Below are positions 36,738 through 58,700 of a stretch of 64,000 bases of DNA, piece after piece. The position numbers were made by a program, and so were the translations under genes. Numbering within the stretch: position 1 is the stretch's first letter; each line of letters begins with the position of its first letter. The DNA comes from Solilutibacter silvestris (lineage in GTDB: Bacteria > Pseudomonadota > Gammaproteobacteria > Xanthomonadales > Xanthomonadaceae), in the NCBI RefSeq assembly GCF_002895945.1, contig NZ_NPZB01000002.1, forward strand, positions 248,001 through 312,000, given 5' to 3'. The notes under the pieces were generated by a model. The model was not told where the DNA came from, did no database searches, and worked only from the letters and a program-made list of their open reading frames with translations.

Positions 36738-37787
36738 ATGCGCACCTTCAAGATCGCCACGCTCGCGTTGGCACTCGCCGCCGCTTCCAGCCTCCATGCC
36801 GCCGAGCCCGTCCTCATCGTCCATGGTGGGGCGGGGGTGATCCGCAAAGAAAACAACAAGGCCGATGAGGCTGCCGTGCGCAAGGCGCTGGAAACCGCGT
36901 TGCGCAACGGCTATGCCGAATTGAAAGCGGGCAAGAGTTCGGCCGATGCCGTGGTGGCTGCGATCCGCGTGCTCGAAGACGATCCCCACTTCAATGCCGG
37001 CAAGGGCGCGGTATTCACCCACGATGGCAAGAACGAACTCGACGCCTCGATCATGGACGGCGACGGCCAGCGTGCGGGCGCGGTCGCGGCGGTGCATCGC
37101 GTGCGCAACCCGATCACGCTGGCGCGTGCGGTAATGGAGAAATCGGAACACGTGATGCTGGTCGGCGACGGCGCCGAAACGTTCGCGCGAGAGCAGGGCG
37201 TCACCCTGGTCGACCCCTCGTACTTCCGCACCGAGAAGCGCTGGCAGCAGTTGCAGAAGATACTGAAGGAGGAGGCGGCCAAGCAGGCCTCGACCGATCC
37301 CGAATACGTCAAGCACATCGGCACCACCGGCGCCGCGGCGCTCGACAGCAAGGGTCATCTGGCGGCGGGCACCTCGACCGGCGGCATGACCAACAAGCGC
37401 TGGGGCCGCGTCGGCGACTCCCCGATCATCGGCGCCGGAACCTGGGCGGACGACAGTTGCGCCTTCTCCGGAACCGGCTGGGGCGAGTACTACATCCGCA
37501 CCCACGCGGCCAGCAATGTTTGTGGCCGGGTAAAATTCTTGAAAGAGACGGCGGCGCAGGCCGGCGGTGCCGTCATCAACGGTGAAGTGGTGAAGATGGG
37601 CGGCGACGGTGGTGCCATCGTCCTCACTTCGGACGGAAAATTCGCCTTCCCCTTCAATACCGAAGGCATGTACCGCGGCTGGATCGGCGCAGACGGCATT
37701 CCCCATGTGGCCCTCTATGCCGATGACGGGCTGGAAGGTGACGTCGTCCTGAAGCAGCCGGCGCCTGCTGCCACGCCCACGCATTAA
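36738..37787 (+). CDS. iaaA: Exported isoaspartyl peptidase / L-asparaginase (plant type, Ntn hydrolase)
   Basis: A 349-residue Ntn hydrolase that splits beta-aspartyl dipeptides and asparagine. A signal peptide is present (MRTFKIATLALALAAASSLHA, cleavage about residue 22), so it is probably periplasmic. The autoprocessing and catalytic residue is T196 in HIGTTGAAALD, and GTSTGGMTNKRWGRVGDSP is the substrate loop after it. AGGA lies ten bases before the ATG. It follows the cyanophycinase gene by 31 bp. Cyanophycinase yields beta-Asp-Arg, which this enzyme would split to Asp and Arg, so the pair covers both steps. Confidence 0.93.
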   Translation: MRTFKIATLALALAAASSLHAAEPVLIVHGGAGVIRKENNKADEAAVRKALETALRNGYAELKAGKSSADAVVAAIRVLEDDPHFNAGKGAVFTHDGKNELDASIMDGDGQRAGAVAAVHRVRNPITLARAVMEKSEHVMLVGDGAETFAREQGVTLVDPSYFRTEKRWQQLQKILKEEAAKQASTDPEYVKHIGTTGAAALDSKGHLAAGTSTGGMTNKRWGRVGDSPIIGAGTWADDSCAFSGTGWGEYYIRTHAASNVCGRVKFLKETAAQAGGAVINGEVVKMGGDGGAIVLTSDGKFAFPFNTEGMYRGWIGADGIPHVALYADDGLEGDVVLKQPAPAATPTH

Positions 37788-37802
37788 GGTGATCGTGGCG
37801 CG

Positions 37803-37831
37803 TTGACATCGCCAAAGGTGCACGCCAGAAT
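37803..37831 (+). promoter_or_regulatory. Promoter of the tRNA-Tyr/Gly/Thr-tuf unit
   Basis: A perfect -35 TTGACA (37803-37808), a 17-bp spacer and CAGAAT (37826-37831) precede tRNA-Tyr by 33 bp. The bases after the -10 are GC-rich (GTGGGC), as in stringently controlled tRNA promoters. Confidence 0.7.
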
Positions 37832-37864
37832 AGTGGGCTGTTTCACCGCCACGCGTTTTTCGGC

Positions 37865-37950
37865 GGAGGGATACCCAAGCGGCCAACGGGGGCAGACTGT
37901 AAATCTGCTGGCTTACGCCTTCGGTGGTTCGAATCCACCTCCCTCCACCA
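37865..37950 (+). tRNA. tRNA-Tyr (GTA anticodon)
   Basis: An 86-nt class II tRNA with a long variable arm (CTGGCTTACGCCTTCGG) and encoded CCA. The acceptor arms GGAGGGA and TCCCTCC pair fully. The anticodon loop CTGTAAA gives GTA. First of the tRNA-Tyr, -Gly, -Thr series before tuf, an order shared with E. coli tyrU-glyT-thrT-tufB. Confidence 0.98.
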
Positions 37951-37982
37951 CGAAATGCAAGGCGTTGAACGGTGTTCCCGAT

Positions 37983-38056
37983 GCGGGAGTAGTTCAATGG
38001 TAGAACTGTAGCCTTCCAAGCTACTAGCGCGGGTTCGATTCCCGTCTCCCGCTCCA
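37983..38056 (+). tRNA. tRNA-Gly (TCC anticodon)
   Basis: A 74-nt tRNA with encoded CCA. The acceptor arms GCGGGAG and CTCCCGC pair; the anticodon arm GTAGC-CTTCCAA-GCTAC gives TCC, reading GGA and GGG. It lies 32 bp after tRNA-Tyr. Confidence 0.98.
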
Positions 38057-38095
38057 CCTTGGACGCTCCGCAGCAGGATCGCTGCATAAAGTTTC

Positions 38096-38171
38096 GCTCA
38101 CGTAGCTCAGTCGGTAGAGCACCTCCTTGGTAAGGAGGAGGTCGATGGTTCGATTCCATTCGTGAGCACCA
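38096..38171 (+). tRNA. tRNA-Thr (GGT anticodon)
   Basis: A 76-nt tRNA with encoded CCA. The acceptor arms GCTCACG and CGTGAGC pair, and the anticodon arm CCTCC-TTGGTAA-GGAGG gives GGT. tuf starts 37 bp downstream, so the elongation factor is probably co-transcribed with these tRNAs. Confidence 0.98.
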
Positions 38172-38208
38172 CCTTTCATTCCACCAAACATTCGAGTCGA
38201 GACGCGAG

Positions 38209-39399
<1,191 letters not shown>

Positions 39400-39445
39400 G
39401 CCAACCGCATCGGCGGGTCGCGCAAGCGGCTCCGCCACCGCCGAA

Positions 39446-39480
39446 GGCGAGCGGAGATGTCCGTTCGCCGTCGTCGTTTT
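39446..39480 (+). terminator. Terminator after tuf copy 1
   Basis: GGCGAGCGGA (39446-39455) pairs with TCCGTTCGCC (39460-39469) around a GATG loop with one G-T wobble, followed by GTCGTCGTTTT. It lies 46 bp after the tuf stop and 22 bp before tRNA-Trp. Confidence 0.65.
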
Positions 39481-39502
39481 AGAGACATCCGGGTTTCGGT
39501 CT

Positions 39503-39578
<76 letters not shown>

Positions 39579-39626
39579 CTTCGCTGCGCATCGCGCGCGT
39601 TCTCCCGGTCAAGGAATCAAGCAAGC

Positions 39627-40031
39627 GTGAACAGCAAGGTCATTCAGCCCAAGCAAGGCGCCCCGAAGCCGGGAGATTCCCGGGCCGTCACCGACATCCT
39701 CAAGTTCGTGGTGGCCGTGGCATTCGCGGTGCTCGGAGTGTTCACCTACTACTGGTTCGACGGCCAGTGGCAGTCGTGGCTGCGTATCCTCGCGGTGGTG
39801 GGTGGATTGGTGCTGGGTGCACTGGTCTTCCTGACCAGCTCGAAGGGCCCGAAGCTGCGCGAGTTCCTGGTCGAGTCGCGCTTCGAATTGCGCAAGGTGG
39901 TCTGGCCCAAGCGCCAGGAGGCTATGCGCATGACCTGGATCGTGATCCTGGTGGTGAGTGTGTTCAGTGTGCTGTTGGCCAGCTTCGATTGGGTCATCGG
40001 TCGGTCCGTCAAGTTGCTGCTGGGTACCTGA
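39627..40031 (+). CDS. secE: Preprotein translocase subunit SecE
   Basis: Essential membrane clamp of the SecYEG channel. 134 residues, the three-span gammaproteobacterial form: [38 protein letters not shown] and [19 protein letters not shown]. The conserved cytoplasmic hinge is [20 protein letters not shown]. The start is a GTG (VNSKVIQ), with AAGGA upstream; an extension into the tRNA was rejected. nusG follows two bases after the stop. Confidence 0.93.
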   Translation: MNSKVIQPKQGAPKPGDSRAVTDILKFVVAVAFAVLGVFTYYWFDGQWQSWLRILAVVGGLVLGALVFLTSSKGPKLREFLVESRFELRKVVWPKRQEAMRMTWIVILVVSVFSVLLASFDWVIGRSVKLLLGT

Positions 40032-40033
40032 AG

Positions 40034-40639
40034 ATGAAGGAAGAGACGGTGGAAACCGAAACGCAATCCCAAGCCCAAAACACCCGCTGGTACGTGGTGC
40101 ACGCCTACTCCGGCTTCGAGAAGTCGGTGGCCCAGGCGCTGCGCGAGCGCATCCTGCGCAACGACATGCAGGGCCGTTTCGGTGACGTGATCGTCCCGAC
40201 CGAAGAAGTGGTAGAGATGCGCGCCGGCCAGAAGCGCCGTTCCGAGCGCAAGTTCTTCCCGGGCTATGTGCTGGTGCAGATCGTCACCCACGAAGAGAAC
40301 GGCATCCCGCGCATCGACAACGAAAGCTGGCATCTGGTCAAGGAAACGCCGCGCGTGCTGGGCTTCATCGGCGGTACCGCCGATCGCCCGCTGCCGATCC
40401 AGGACTCCGAAGCCGCCGCCATCCTCAACCGGGTGATGGAAGGCGTCGAGAAGCCGCGTCCCAAGGTGCTGTTCGAGCCGGGCGAGATGGTCCGCGTCAC
40501 CGAAGGCCCGTTCAACGACTTCAACGGCGTGGTCGAAGAGGTCAACTACGACAAGAGCCGCGTGCGCGTGGCGGTGCTGATCTTCGGCCGCTCGACCCCG
40601 GTCGAACTGGAATTCGGGCAGGTCGAAAAGGCCAAGTAA
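40034..40639 (+). CDS. nusG: Transcription termination/antitermination protein NusG
   Basis: A 201-residue protein that binds RNA polymerase through its NGN domain and Rho or S10 through its KOW domain. [19 protein letters not shown] opens the NGN domain (from about residue 18). The C-terminal KOW domain contains [21 protein letters not shown]. The secE-nusG pair and the following rplK are conserved across bacteria. Confidence 0.97.
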   Translation: MKEETVETETQSQAQNTRWYVVHAYSGFEKSVAQALRERILRNDMQGRFGDVIVPTEEVVEMRAGQKRRSERKFFPGYVLVQIVTHEENGIPRIDNESWHLVKETPRVLGFIGGTADRPLPIQDSEAAAILNRVMEGVEKPRPKVLFEPGEMVRVTEGPFNDFNGVVEEVNYDKSRVRVAVLIFGRSTPVELEFGQVEKAK

Positions 40640-40650
40640 GGCCGAAAACC

Positions 40651-40820
40651 TGCTATAGTGTCTGGCTCGCTGCCCATGGCGCGAGCCGCCAGGAACCTCA
40701 GCCGCCGTCAAGGCGGCTGTCGGCGTCTGGAAAGCAAGCAAAAACGTGAAGCCGGGACACGCGATTTTCCCGGAACGATGGGGAGCCTGAGACCCAGGCG
40801 CTAGCACCCGGAGAGAGATA
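40651..40820 (+). promoter_or_regulatory. Extended -10 promoter and leader of rplKA
   Basis: TGCTATAGT (40651-40659) is an extended -10 (TGn plus TATAGT) with no recognisable -35. The leader runs about 155 nt to the rplK start. It contains a hairpin, CAGCCGCC (40699-40706) with GGCGGCTG (40712-40719), without a T-tract. A purine-rich GGAGAGA precedes rplK. In E. coli, L1 represses this operon by binding the rplK leader; a binding site here is likely but not proven by the sequence alone. Confidence 0.55.
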
Positions 40821-41249
40821 ATGGCAAAGAAAGTCATTGGTTACATCAAGCTGCAGGTGAAGGCCGGACAGGCCAACCCCTCGCCGCCGGTCGGTCCGGC
40901 ACTGGGCCAGCGCGGCCTGAACATCATGGAATTCTGCAAGGCGTTCAATGCCGCCACGCAGAAGCTGGAGCCGGGTCTGCCGATTCCGGTGGTGATCACC
41001 GCGTATTCGGACAAGACCTTCACCTTCATCACCAAGACGCCGCCGGCGTCGATCCTGCTGAAGAAGGCCGTGGGCATCCAGTCCGGTTCCAAGCGCCCGA
41101 ACACCGAGAAGGTGGGCAAGGTGACCCGCAAGCAGCTGGAAGACATCGCGAAGGCGAAAGAACCCGATTTGACCGCGGCCGATCTGGAAGCGGCAGTACG
41201 CACCATCGCGGGTTCTGCCCGTTCGATGGGCCTGACGGTGGAGGGCTGA
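40821..41249 (+). CDS. rplK: 50S ribosomal protein L11
   Basis: 142 residues, family length. The proline-rich [30 protein letters not shown] stretch is the N-terminal domain that binds the GTPase-associated centre and thiostrepton. The C-terminal rRNA-binding domain ends in [14 protein letters not shown]. First gene of rplKA. Confidence 0.97.
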   Translation: MAKKVIGYIKLQVKAGQANPSPPVGPALGQRGLNIMEFCKAFNAATQKLEPGLPIPVVITAYSDKTFTFITKTPPASILLKKAVGIQSGSKRPNTEKVGKVTRKQLEDIAKAKEPDLTAADLEAAVRTIAGSARSMGLTVEG

Positions 41250-41253
41250 GACC

Positions 41254-41952
41254 ATGGCACTGAACAAGCGACAGAAAGCGATCGCCGCTGCCGCGCAGCC
41301 GGGCAAGGCGTACTCCATCGAGGACGCGCTGAAGATCGTCAAGGACAACAGCAAGACCAAGTTCGTGGAATCGGTCGACGTGGCCGTGCGCCTCGGCGTC
41401 GATGCCCGCAAGTCCGACCAGCAGGTGCGCGGTTCCACCGTGCTGCCGGGCGGTACCGGCAAGACCGTGCGCGTGGCGGTGTTCGCCCCGGCCGGTGCCA
41501 AGGCTGAAGAAGCCCTGGCCGCTGGCGCCGATGCCGTCGGCATGGACGACCTCGCCGAGAAGATGCAGGCCGGCGACCTGAACTACGACGTGGTGATCGC
41601 CACGCCGGACGCGATGCGCGTGGTCGGCAAGCTCGGCACCGTGCTCGGTCCGCGCGGCCTGATGCCGAACCCGAAGGTCGGCACCGTCTCCCCGAACCCG
41701 GGTGAAGCGGTGAAGAACGCCAAGGGTGGCCAGGTGCGTTACCGCACCGACAAGGCCGGCATCATCCACTGCACCATCGGCAAGGCGGACTTCGAAGCCG
41801 GCAAGCTGAAGGGCAACCTGGAAGCGCTGCTGCTCGACCTGATCAAGGCCAAGCCGGCGACCGCCAAGGGCACCTACCTGCAGAAGATCGCGATCAGCTC
41901 GACCATGGGCCCCGGCGTGACCGTGGACCAGGCGTCGCTGGCACTGAAGTAA
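41254..41952 (+). CDS. rplA: 50S ribosomal protein L1
   Basis: 232 residues. It shapes the L1 stalk and, in E. coli, represses its own operon. The signature GRLMP-like segment is [18 protein letters not shown], and the N-terminal [16 protein letters not shown] and C-terminal [18 protein letters not shown] fit. It starts five bases after the rplK stop. Confidence 0.97.
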   Translation: MALNKRQKAIAAAAQPGKAYSIEDALKIVKDNSKTKFVESVDVAVRLGVDARKSDQQVRGSTVLPGGTGKTVRVAVFAPAGAKAEEALAAGADAVGMDDLAEKMQAGDLNYDVVIATPDAMRVVGKLGTVLGPRGLMPNPKVGTVSPNPGEAVKNAKGGQVRYRTDKAGIIHCTIGKADFEAGKLKGNLEALLLDLIKAKPATAKGTYLQKIAISSTMGPGVTVDQASLALK

Positions 41953-42271
41953 GCAACAAATTTTGAAGGCAGCGCGTCAATCCATCGACGCGGGCCATCA
42001 AAGACCGCAGGTGCGGTCAGCGCCGATCGGCGACGGGCATGGAGGCTCGGCATGGCAAGGAATCGCCGTCGATCGTAGCGGGGCTGCTTAATCCGGGTTC
42101 GCAAGAACCGGCCGGCGTAGATGGATGCCCTTCCGAGTGTTTCAGGGGTTCGCCCTGGATCAGAAAGAAGTCGGCACCAAGGGACGCGAAAGCGTTCCCG
42201 GCGTCAGGACGATGCCGCCCAGGACCGCGAACGGCCGGAGCCGCGAGCGGAATTCAATATGGAGGAGTGCA
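41953..42271 (+). promoter_or_regulatory. rplJL leader region (possible L10 autoregulatory leader)
   Basis: A 319-nt gap without a gene between rplA and rplJ. It is rich in local hairpins, for example CCGGGTTC (42093-42100) with GAACCGG (42105-42111) closed by a GCAA tetraloop, with one bulged G. In many bacteria L10 with L7/L12 binds such a leader and represses translation of rplJL. No convincing promoter consensus is seen. The Shine-Dalgarno GGAGGAG (42261-42267) is strong, and short in-frame codons upstream do not resemble L10. Confidence 0.5.
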
Positions 42272-42811
42272 ATGGCTCTTAATCTGACGCAGAAGAAAGA
42301 TGTCGTCGCCGAAGTGGCGGAAATCGCCGCGAAAGCGCACTCCTTGATCGCAGCCGAGTACGCAGGCACCACGGTCAGTCAAATGACCGCGATGCGCAAG
42401 AAGGCCCGCGAAACCGGTGTGTTCCTGAAAGTTGTCAAGAACACGCTGGCCGCGCGCGCCGTCGACGGCACGGAATTCGAGGTCGCCAAGAACGATCTCG
42501 TCGGTCCGCTGCTGTATGCGTTCTCGCTGGAGGAGCCCGGCGCTGCCGGTCGCCTGATCAAGGATGCCGCCAAGGGCAACGACAAACTGCAACCGAAACT
42601 CGTGGTGGTCGGCGGACAGCAATATCCCGCTTCCCACGTCGACGTGCTGGCCTCGTTGCCGACGCTCGAACAGGCGCTGGGCATGTTGGCCCGCGTGCTG
42701 GCCGAGCCGGCCTCGATGTTTGCGCGCGCGGTCAAGGCGGTGGCCGATCAGCAGGGTGGCGGCGACGCCGCACCGGCGGTCGAAGCTGAACCCGTCGCTG
42801 AACCGGCGTGA
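42272..42811 (+). CDS. rplJ: 50S ribosomal protein L10
   Basis: A 179-residue base of the L7/L12 stalk. [19 protein letters not shown] and [18 protein letters not shown] begin the rRNA-binding domain, and the C-terminal helix that binds L12 dimers is [27 protein letters not shown]. The strong SD and start at 42272 were chosen over an upstream open frame covering the leader. Confidence 0.97.
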   Translation: MALNLTQKKDVVAEVAEIAAKAHSLIAAEYAGTTVSQMTAMRKKARETGVFLKVVKNTLAARAVDGTEFEVAKNDLVGPLLYAFSLEEPGAAGRLIKDAAKGNDKLQPKLVVVGGQQYPASHVDVLASLPTLEQALGMLARVLAEPASMFARAVKAVADQQGGGDAAPAVEAEPVAEPA

Positions 42812-42871
42812 TCCGTCGATTTGAAACCACGATATCGAACCCACATCTGAAACATTACCAAGGACACTGAA

Positions 42872-43243
42872 ATGTCTCTTTCCAACGAACAGATCGTCGA
42901 CGCGATCGCCGCCAAGTCCCTGATGGAAGTGATGGAGCTCGTCAAGGCCATCGAAGAAAAGTTCGGCGTGACCGCCGCAGCCCCCGTGATGATGGCTGGC
43001 CCGGCCGCTGGTGCCGCCGCCCCGGTTGAAGAGCAGACGGAATTCACCGTCACTCTGAAGTCGGCTGGCGAGAAGAAGGTCGAAGTCATCAAGGCCGTTC
43101 GCGCCATCACCGGCCTCGGCCTGAAGGAAGCGAAGGACCTGACCGAAGCCGGTGGCGTGGTCAAGGACGGCGCGTCGAAGGACGATGCCGCCAAGATGAA
43201 GAAGGACCTCGAGGCCGCTGGCGCGACCGTCGAAGTCAAGTAA
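42872..43243 (+). CDS. rplL: 50S ribosomal protein L7/L12
   Basis: 123 residues. The N-terminal dimerisation domain starts [20 protein letters not shown], followed by a glycine/alanine hinge (GPAAGAAAP). The factor-binding C-terminal domain has [23 protein letters not shown] near-perfect terminator-like hairpin lies 40 bp downstream, before rpoB. Confidence 0.98.
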   Translation: MSLSNEQIVDAIAAKSLMEVMELVKAIEEKFGVTAAAPVMMAGPAAGAAAPVEEQTEFTVTLKSAGEKKVEVIKAVRAITGLGLKEAKDLTEAGGVVKDGASKDDAAKMKKDLEAAGATVEVK

Positions 43244-43283
43244 TTGCAGCACCGTCGCCAGCACATCGCCGGCGACACCTGAA

Positions 43284-43310
43284 GGCTGGGGGCCAATGCC
43301 CCCGGCCTTT
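43284..43310 (+). terminator. Attenuator hairpin between rplL and rpoB
   Basis: GGCTGGGGGC (43284-43293) pairs with GCCCCCGGCC (43298-43307) around a CAAT loop, followed by TTT and a second T-rich stretch (TTTTC, 43316-43320). The 10-bp stem resembles the partial terminator that makes the rpoBC message less abundant than rplJL in E. coli. The rest of the gap, 43321-43497, shows no gene. Confidence 0.7.
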
Positions 43311-43497
43311 CGGCCTTTTCGGAATACCCGCAACACCGCAACACGCAGCAACTTGGAAGTGGTAACAGAGGGCGTGCTGGTGCCGACAATACCAGCGACT
43401 TCCAACTGGCAGCGCGCCGTCCCGCAAGGGTCGGTACCCCCTGACAGTTCTCCGCGGCGCAAGGCCCGGGGGCCCACATTGAAGGCGAACGAAGATC

Positions 43498-47667
<4,170 letters not shown>

Positions 47668-47747
47668 GGCGAGATGCGAACGGGGAGGCGTGACGCCGCC
47701 CCGTTCCTGACCACCCCATTGCCTTCCAGTCTCCCGGAGAGAATCAA

Positions 47748-51998
<4,251 letters not shown>

Positions 51999-52022
51999 GC
52001 CGTGGTTGCGATCGCAGGATGG

Positions 52023-52050
52023 AAAAGGGCGCCACAAGGCGCCCTTTTCT
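52023..52050 (+). terminator. Rho-independent terminator after rpoC
   Basis: AAAAGGGCGCC (52023-52033) pairs with GGCGCCCTTTT (52038-52048) around an ACAA loop, ending in a T-rich tail (TTTTCTTGT). The 11-bp perfect stem closes the rpoBC transcript 25 bp after the stop. Confidence 0.9.
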
Positions 52051-52078
52051 TGTCCCGGGTGGAATTGCCATGTACAAT
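52050..52078 (+). promoter_or_regulatory. Promoter P1 of the str operon
   Basis: TTGTCC (52050-52055), 17 bp, TACAAT (52073-52078). It begins immediately after the rpoC terminator and would give a leader of about 250 nt before rpsL. Confidence 0.5.
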
Positions 52079-52224
52079 ACGCCCCCTACAGATGGCACAA
52101 GCCATCCAGATCACCAAATGAGGATGCAGGACGCGCCTCGTGTTGGGCCCCGGGATGGGCGGGATCGCAGATTGACCGGAGTCGGGTGCCATGCAGCCGG
52201 TCCGGTTACTCGGTATTGCCTCGT

Positions 52225-52254
52225 TTGACCGAAGGGTCGAATGCGGGCTATACT
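52225..52254 (+). promoter_or_regulatory. Promoter P2 of the str operon
   Basis: TTGACC (52225-52230), 18 bp, TATACT (52249-52254): 5 of 6 consensus matches in each hexamer. It lies 82 bp before the rpsL start. The 338-nt gap 51999-52336 holds the terminator and these two promoters; no gene is seen in it. Confidence 0.75.
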
Positions 52255-52336
52255 TTTTCGTTCAGTCGGCCGGATTGTCATCAATTCGGCCTGCTTCGTT
52301 TCCAAATGGGCCTTGGCCCACCTATCGAGTGTTGTA

Positions 52337-52711
<375 letters not shown>

Positions 52712-52775
52712 TCTCCGTCGTCATGTAGATCGCGACGCCACGCGCGTCGCCTGACCAGAACAGAAGAAGAATTCC

Positions 52776-53243
52776 ATGTCACGCAAAGCTGCAGCCCCCC
52801 AACGCAATGTTCTGCCCGACCCGAAGCACGGCAGCGAAACCATCGCCCGCTTCATCAACATGGTCATGCAGAGCGGCAAGAAATCCATCGCCGAAAAGAT
52901 CGTCTACGGCGCCATGGACGTGATTGGCGAGAAGAACCCCAACTCGCTGGAAGTGGTCGAGAAAGCCCTCGGCAACGTCGCTCCATCGGTCGAGGTGAAG
53001 TCCCGCCGTGTCGGTGGCGCCACCTACCAGGTGCCGGTCGAAGTGCGCGCGTCCCGCCGCATGGCGCTGGCGATGCGTTGGGTGATCGAATCCGCGCGCA
53101 AGCGTGGCGAGAACACGATGCCGCGCAAGCTGGCCGCCGAACTGATCGATGCCGCCGAAAGCCGTGGCGGCGCCGTCAAGAAGCGCGAGGAAACGCACCG
53201 CATGGCGGAAGCCAACCGCGCCTTCGCGCACTTCCGCTGGTAA
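52776..53243 (+). CDS. rpsG: 30S ribosomal protein S7
   Basis: 155 residues. It nucleates assembly of the 30S head and contacts the E-site t[44 protein letters not shown] and [20 protein letters not shown] fit the family. In E. coli S7 represses the str operon; the rpsL-rpsG gap here is only 64 bp. Confidence 0.98.
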   Translation: MSRKAAAPQRNVLPDPKHGSETIARFINMVMQSGKKSIAEKIVYGAMDVIGEKNPNSLEVVEKALGNVAPSVEVKSRRVGGATYQVPVEVRASRRMALAMRWVIESARKRGENTMPRKLAAELIDAAESRGGAVKKREETHRMAEANRAFAHFRW

Positions 53244-53267
53244 TCGCCCGCGGCGTCGGGAATCGGG

Positions 53268-53287
53268 CGCCGCCTTCCAGGGCGGCG
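53268..53287 (+). other. Hairpin between rpsG and fusA
   Basis: CGCCGCC (53268-53274) pairs with GGCGGCG (53281-53287) around a 6-nt loop, 25 bp after rpsG. No T-tract follows. It may affect message processing or fusA expression; nothing more can be said. Confidence 0.35.
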
Positions 53288-53351
53288 TCTGTCCATCTAA
53301 ATGCCGGGCTCTAAGTAACCCTTATCCAGGCAATCAAAAAGAGAGATCACC

Positions 53352-55469
<2,118 letters not shown>

Positions 55470-55510
55470 TCACTCCAATTCCAAATCAAGAATCATTGAG
55501 GTAAGCAGAC

Positions 55511-56701
<1,191 letters not shown>

Positions 56702-56766
56702 TTCAGGGTGACCAGGGGTTGGGCGAAGAAATTTCGCCCGATTCCGGATTTGATGGCGTGAAAGGC

Positions 56767-56796
56767 TTGCAAAGCCCTATTCATGCCCGTTAGAAT
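56767..56796 (+). promoter_or_regulatory. Promoter of the S10 operon
   Basis: TTGCAA (56767-56772), 18 bp, TAGAAT (56791-56796). It lies about 320 bp before rpsJ. A weak hairpin (GGGCGAA/TTCGCCC, 56721-56739) between it and tuf may end the str transcript, but it lacks a T-tract. Confidence 0.65.
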
Positions 56797-57115
56797 GTAA
56801 GACCACTTGCGGAAAGGCGTTCGCGCCACGCGGTGACAGCGAAAAGAGGGGCAAGGATTGCACCTCGTATTCGCCGGACAGGGATCATGTCGTGGGCAAG
56901 ACGGCCAAGAGCCGTGGCCGACGCGTCGTTTCTAGTCTGGGCAGGCCGGGTGACCGGGCCTGCCTTCGTGTTTTCAGGATGTTTCACCGGAATCCCGATA
57001 CTGCCGGACCCTTGGCCGCCGACGTGAGTCGCGGCAAGCCCGGAAAGTCGGGGCCCTTGCGGTTCGGCCCACCCAGCGGCCGGCCGTTGCTCTTTCAACC
57101 AAAGGAATTCCCGCC
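56797..57115 (+). promoter_or_regulatory. S10 operon leader with attenuator-like hairpin
   Basis: A leader of roughly 310 nt without a gene. At 56940-56964 GGCAGGCC pairs with GGCCTGCC; the loop is partly paired (GGT/ACC), and TTCGTGTTTT follows. This resembles a transcription attenuator. In E. coli L4 (rplD, third gene here) represses the S10 operon through a leader hairpin. The sequence is not close enough to the E. coli leader for me to claim the same mechanism. A weak SD, AAGGAA (57101-57106), precedes rpsJ. Confidence 0.5.
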
Positions 57116-57427
57116 ATGGCGGACCAGAAGATCCGAATTCGGCTCAAGGCTTTCGATCATCGCCTGATCGATCGCTCCACGAGCGAAATCGTCGAAACGG
57201 CAAAGCGGACCGGCGCGCAAGTGCGCGGCCCGATCCCGCTGCCGACCAAGACCGAACGCTACACCGTGCTGACCTCGCCCCACGTCGACAAGGACGCGCG
57301 CGACCAGTACGAGACTCGCACGCACAAGCGCGTGCTCGATATCGTCGACCCCAACGACAAGACCGTGGACGCGCTGATGAAGCTCGAGCTCGCGGCTGGC
57401 GTTGACGTCCAGATCAAATTGGCCTGA
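57116..57427 (+). CDS. rpsJ: 30S ribosomal protein S10 (NusE)
   Basis: 103 residues, E. coli length. It joins the 30S head and, with NusB, the antitermination complex. [30 protein letters not shown] and the loop [19 protein letters not shown] fit. First gene of the S10 operon. Confidence 0.98.
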   Translation: MADQKIRIRLKAFDHRLIDRSTSEIVETAKRTGAQVRGPIPLPTKTERYTVLTSPHVDKDARDQYETRTHKRVLDIVDPNDKTVDALMKLELAAGVDVQIKLA

Positions 57428-57438
57428 GGAGACCGAGA

Positions 57439-58095
57439 ATGAGCGCGAAAGTGCACCAACTCGGCATCGTCGGTCGCAAGGCCGGCATGAGCCGCCTGTT
57501 CACCGAGAATGGCGAGTCCATCCCGGTGACCCTGATCGAGGCAACGCCGAACCGCATCACCCAGATCAAGACCGTTGAAGCTGATGGCTATTCGGCCATT
57601 CAGGTCACTGCTGGCCTCAAGCGCGCCGCGCTGATCAACAAACCTGGCGCCGGCCACTATGGCAAGGCCAAGGTCGAAGCCGGTCGTGGCCTGTGGGAAT
57701 TCCGCGTGGCCGACGACAAGATCGCCGACTTCGCGGTCGGTGGCGAAATCAAGGCCGACATCTTCAGCGAAGGCCAGATCGTCGATGTCCAGGGCGTGAC
57801 CAAGGGCAAGGGCTTCCAGGGCACGATCAAGCGCTGGAACTTCACCATGGGTGATGCCACCCACGGCAACTCGCTGTCGCATCGCTCGCCGGGTTCGATC
57901 GGCCAGCGCCAGACGCCGGGTCGCGTGTTTCCGGGCAAGAAGATGTCCGGCCACATGGGTGCCGACACCCAGACCACGCAGAACCTCAAGGTCGTCAAGG
58001 TCGACGCCGAGCGCGGCCTGATCGCCGTGCGCGGCGCGGTGCCGGGCGCTCCGGGCGGCGACGTGATCGTGCGTCCGACGAGCAAGGGAGTCTGA
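57439..58095 (+). CDS. rplC: 50S ribosomal protein L3
   Basis: 218 residues. It binds 23S rRNA near the peptidyl transferase centre. [27 protein letters not shown] starts the protein. The long extension contains the glutamine-bearing [23 protein letters not shown] (Q is the PrmB methylation site in E. coli). Confidence 0.98.
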   Translation: MSAKVHQLGIVGRKAGMSRLFTENGESIPVTLIEATPNRITQIKTVEADGYSAIQVTAGLKRAALINKPGAGHYGKAKVEAGRGLWEFRVADDKIADFAVGGEIKADIFSEGQIVDVQGVTKGKGFQGTIKRWNFTMGDATHGNSLSHRSPGSIGQRQTPGRVFPGKKMSGHMGADTQTTQNLKVVKVDAERGLIAVRGAVPGAPGGDVIVRPTSKGV

Positions 58096-58097
58096 GC

Positions 58098-58700
58098 ATG
58101 GAACTGACCAACATCAGCGGCAAGAAAGTGTCGGTCTCCGACGAAATCTTCGGCCGTGAATTCAACCGGGACCTGGTGTCCCAGGTCGTCACCGCGTACC
58201 GCAATGCCGGCCGTTCCGGCACCAAGGCGCAGAAGACCCGTTCGGAAGTCAACGGCACCACCAAGAAGTCGAAGAAGCAGAAGGGTGGCGGTGCACGTCA
58301 CGGCGCCCTGACCGCTCCGATCTTCGTCGGCGGTGGCGTGACCTTCGCGGCCAAGCCGCGCAGCTTCGAGCAGAAGGTCAACCGCAAGATGTATCGCGCG
58401 GCGATGGCTTCGATCCTGTCGGAGCTGAATCGTCAGGACCGCCTGGTCGTGGTCGACGCGTTCGACGTCGATGCGCCGAAGACCCAGGGCCTGGTCGACA
58501 AGCTCGCCGAGATGAAGGCCGGCAAGCGTCCGCTGCTGGTCGTCGAAGACGCCAGCGAGAACCTGTACCTGGCCGCCCGCAACATCCCGTACGTGGAAGT
58601 GCGTGACGTGCAGGGCCTGGACCCGGTGTCGCTGGTCGCGTCCGACACGGTCGTGATGACTGCCGACGCGGTCAAGAAGATCGAGGAGTGGCTGGCATGA
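58098..58700 (+). CDS. rplD: 50S ribosomal protein L4
   Basis: 200 residues. It lines the exit tunnel; its extended loop is [23 protein letters not shown]. In E. coli L4 also represses this operon by binding its leader. The stop overlaps the rplW start (ATGA). Confidence 0.97.
   Translation: MELTNISGKKVSVSDEIFGREFNRDLVSQVVTAYRNAGRSGTKAQKTRSEVNGTTKKSKKQKGGGARHGALTAPIFVGGGVTFAAKPRSFEQKVNRKMYRAAMASILSELNRQDRLVVVDAFDVDAPKTQGLVDKLAEMKAGKRPLLVVEDASENLYLAARNIPYVEVRDVQGLDPVSLVASDTVVMTADAVKKIEEWLA

Noticed and set aside
53268-53287. Terminator after rpsG
   Set aside because: The stem lacks a T-tract and fusA is expected to be co-transcribed; kept only as a hairpin.
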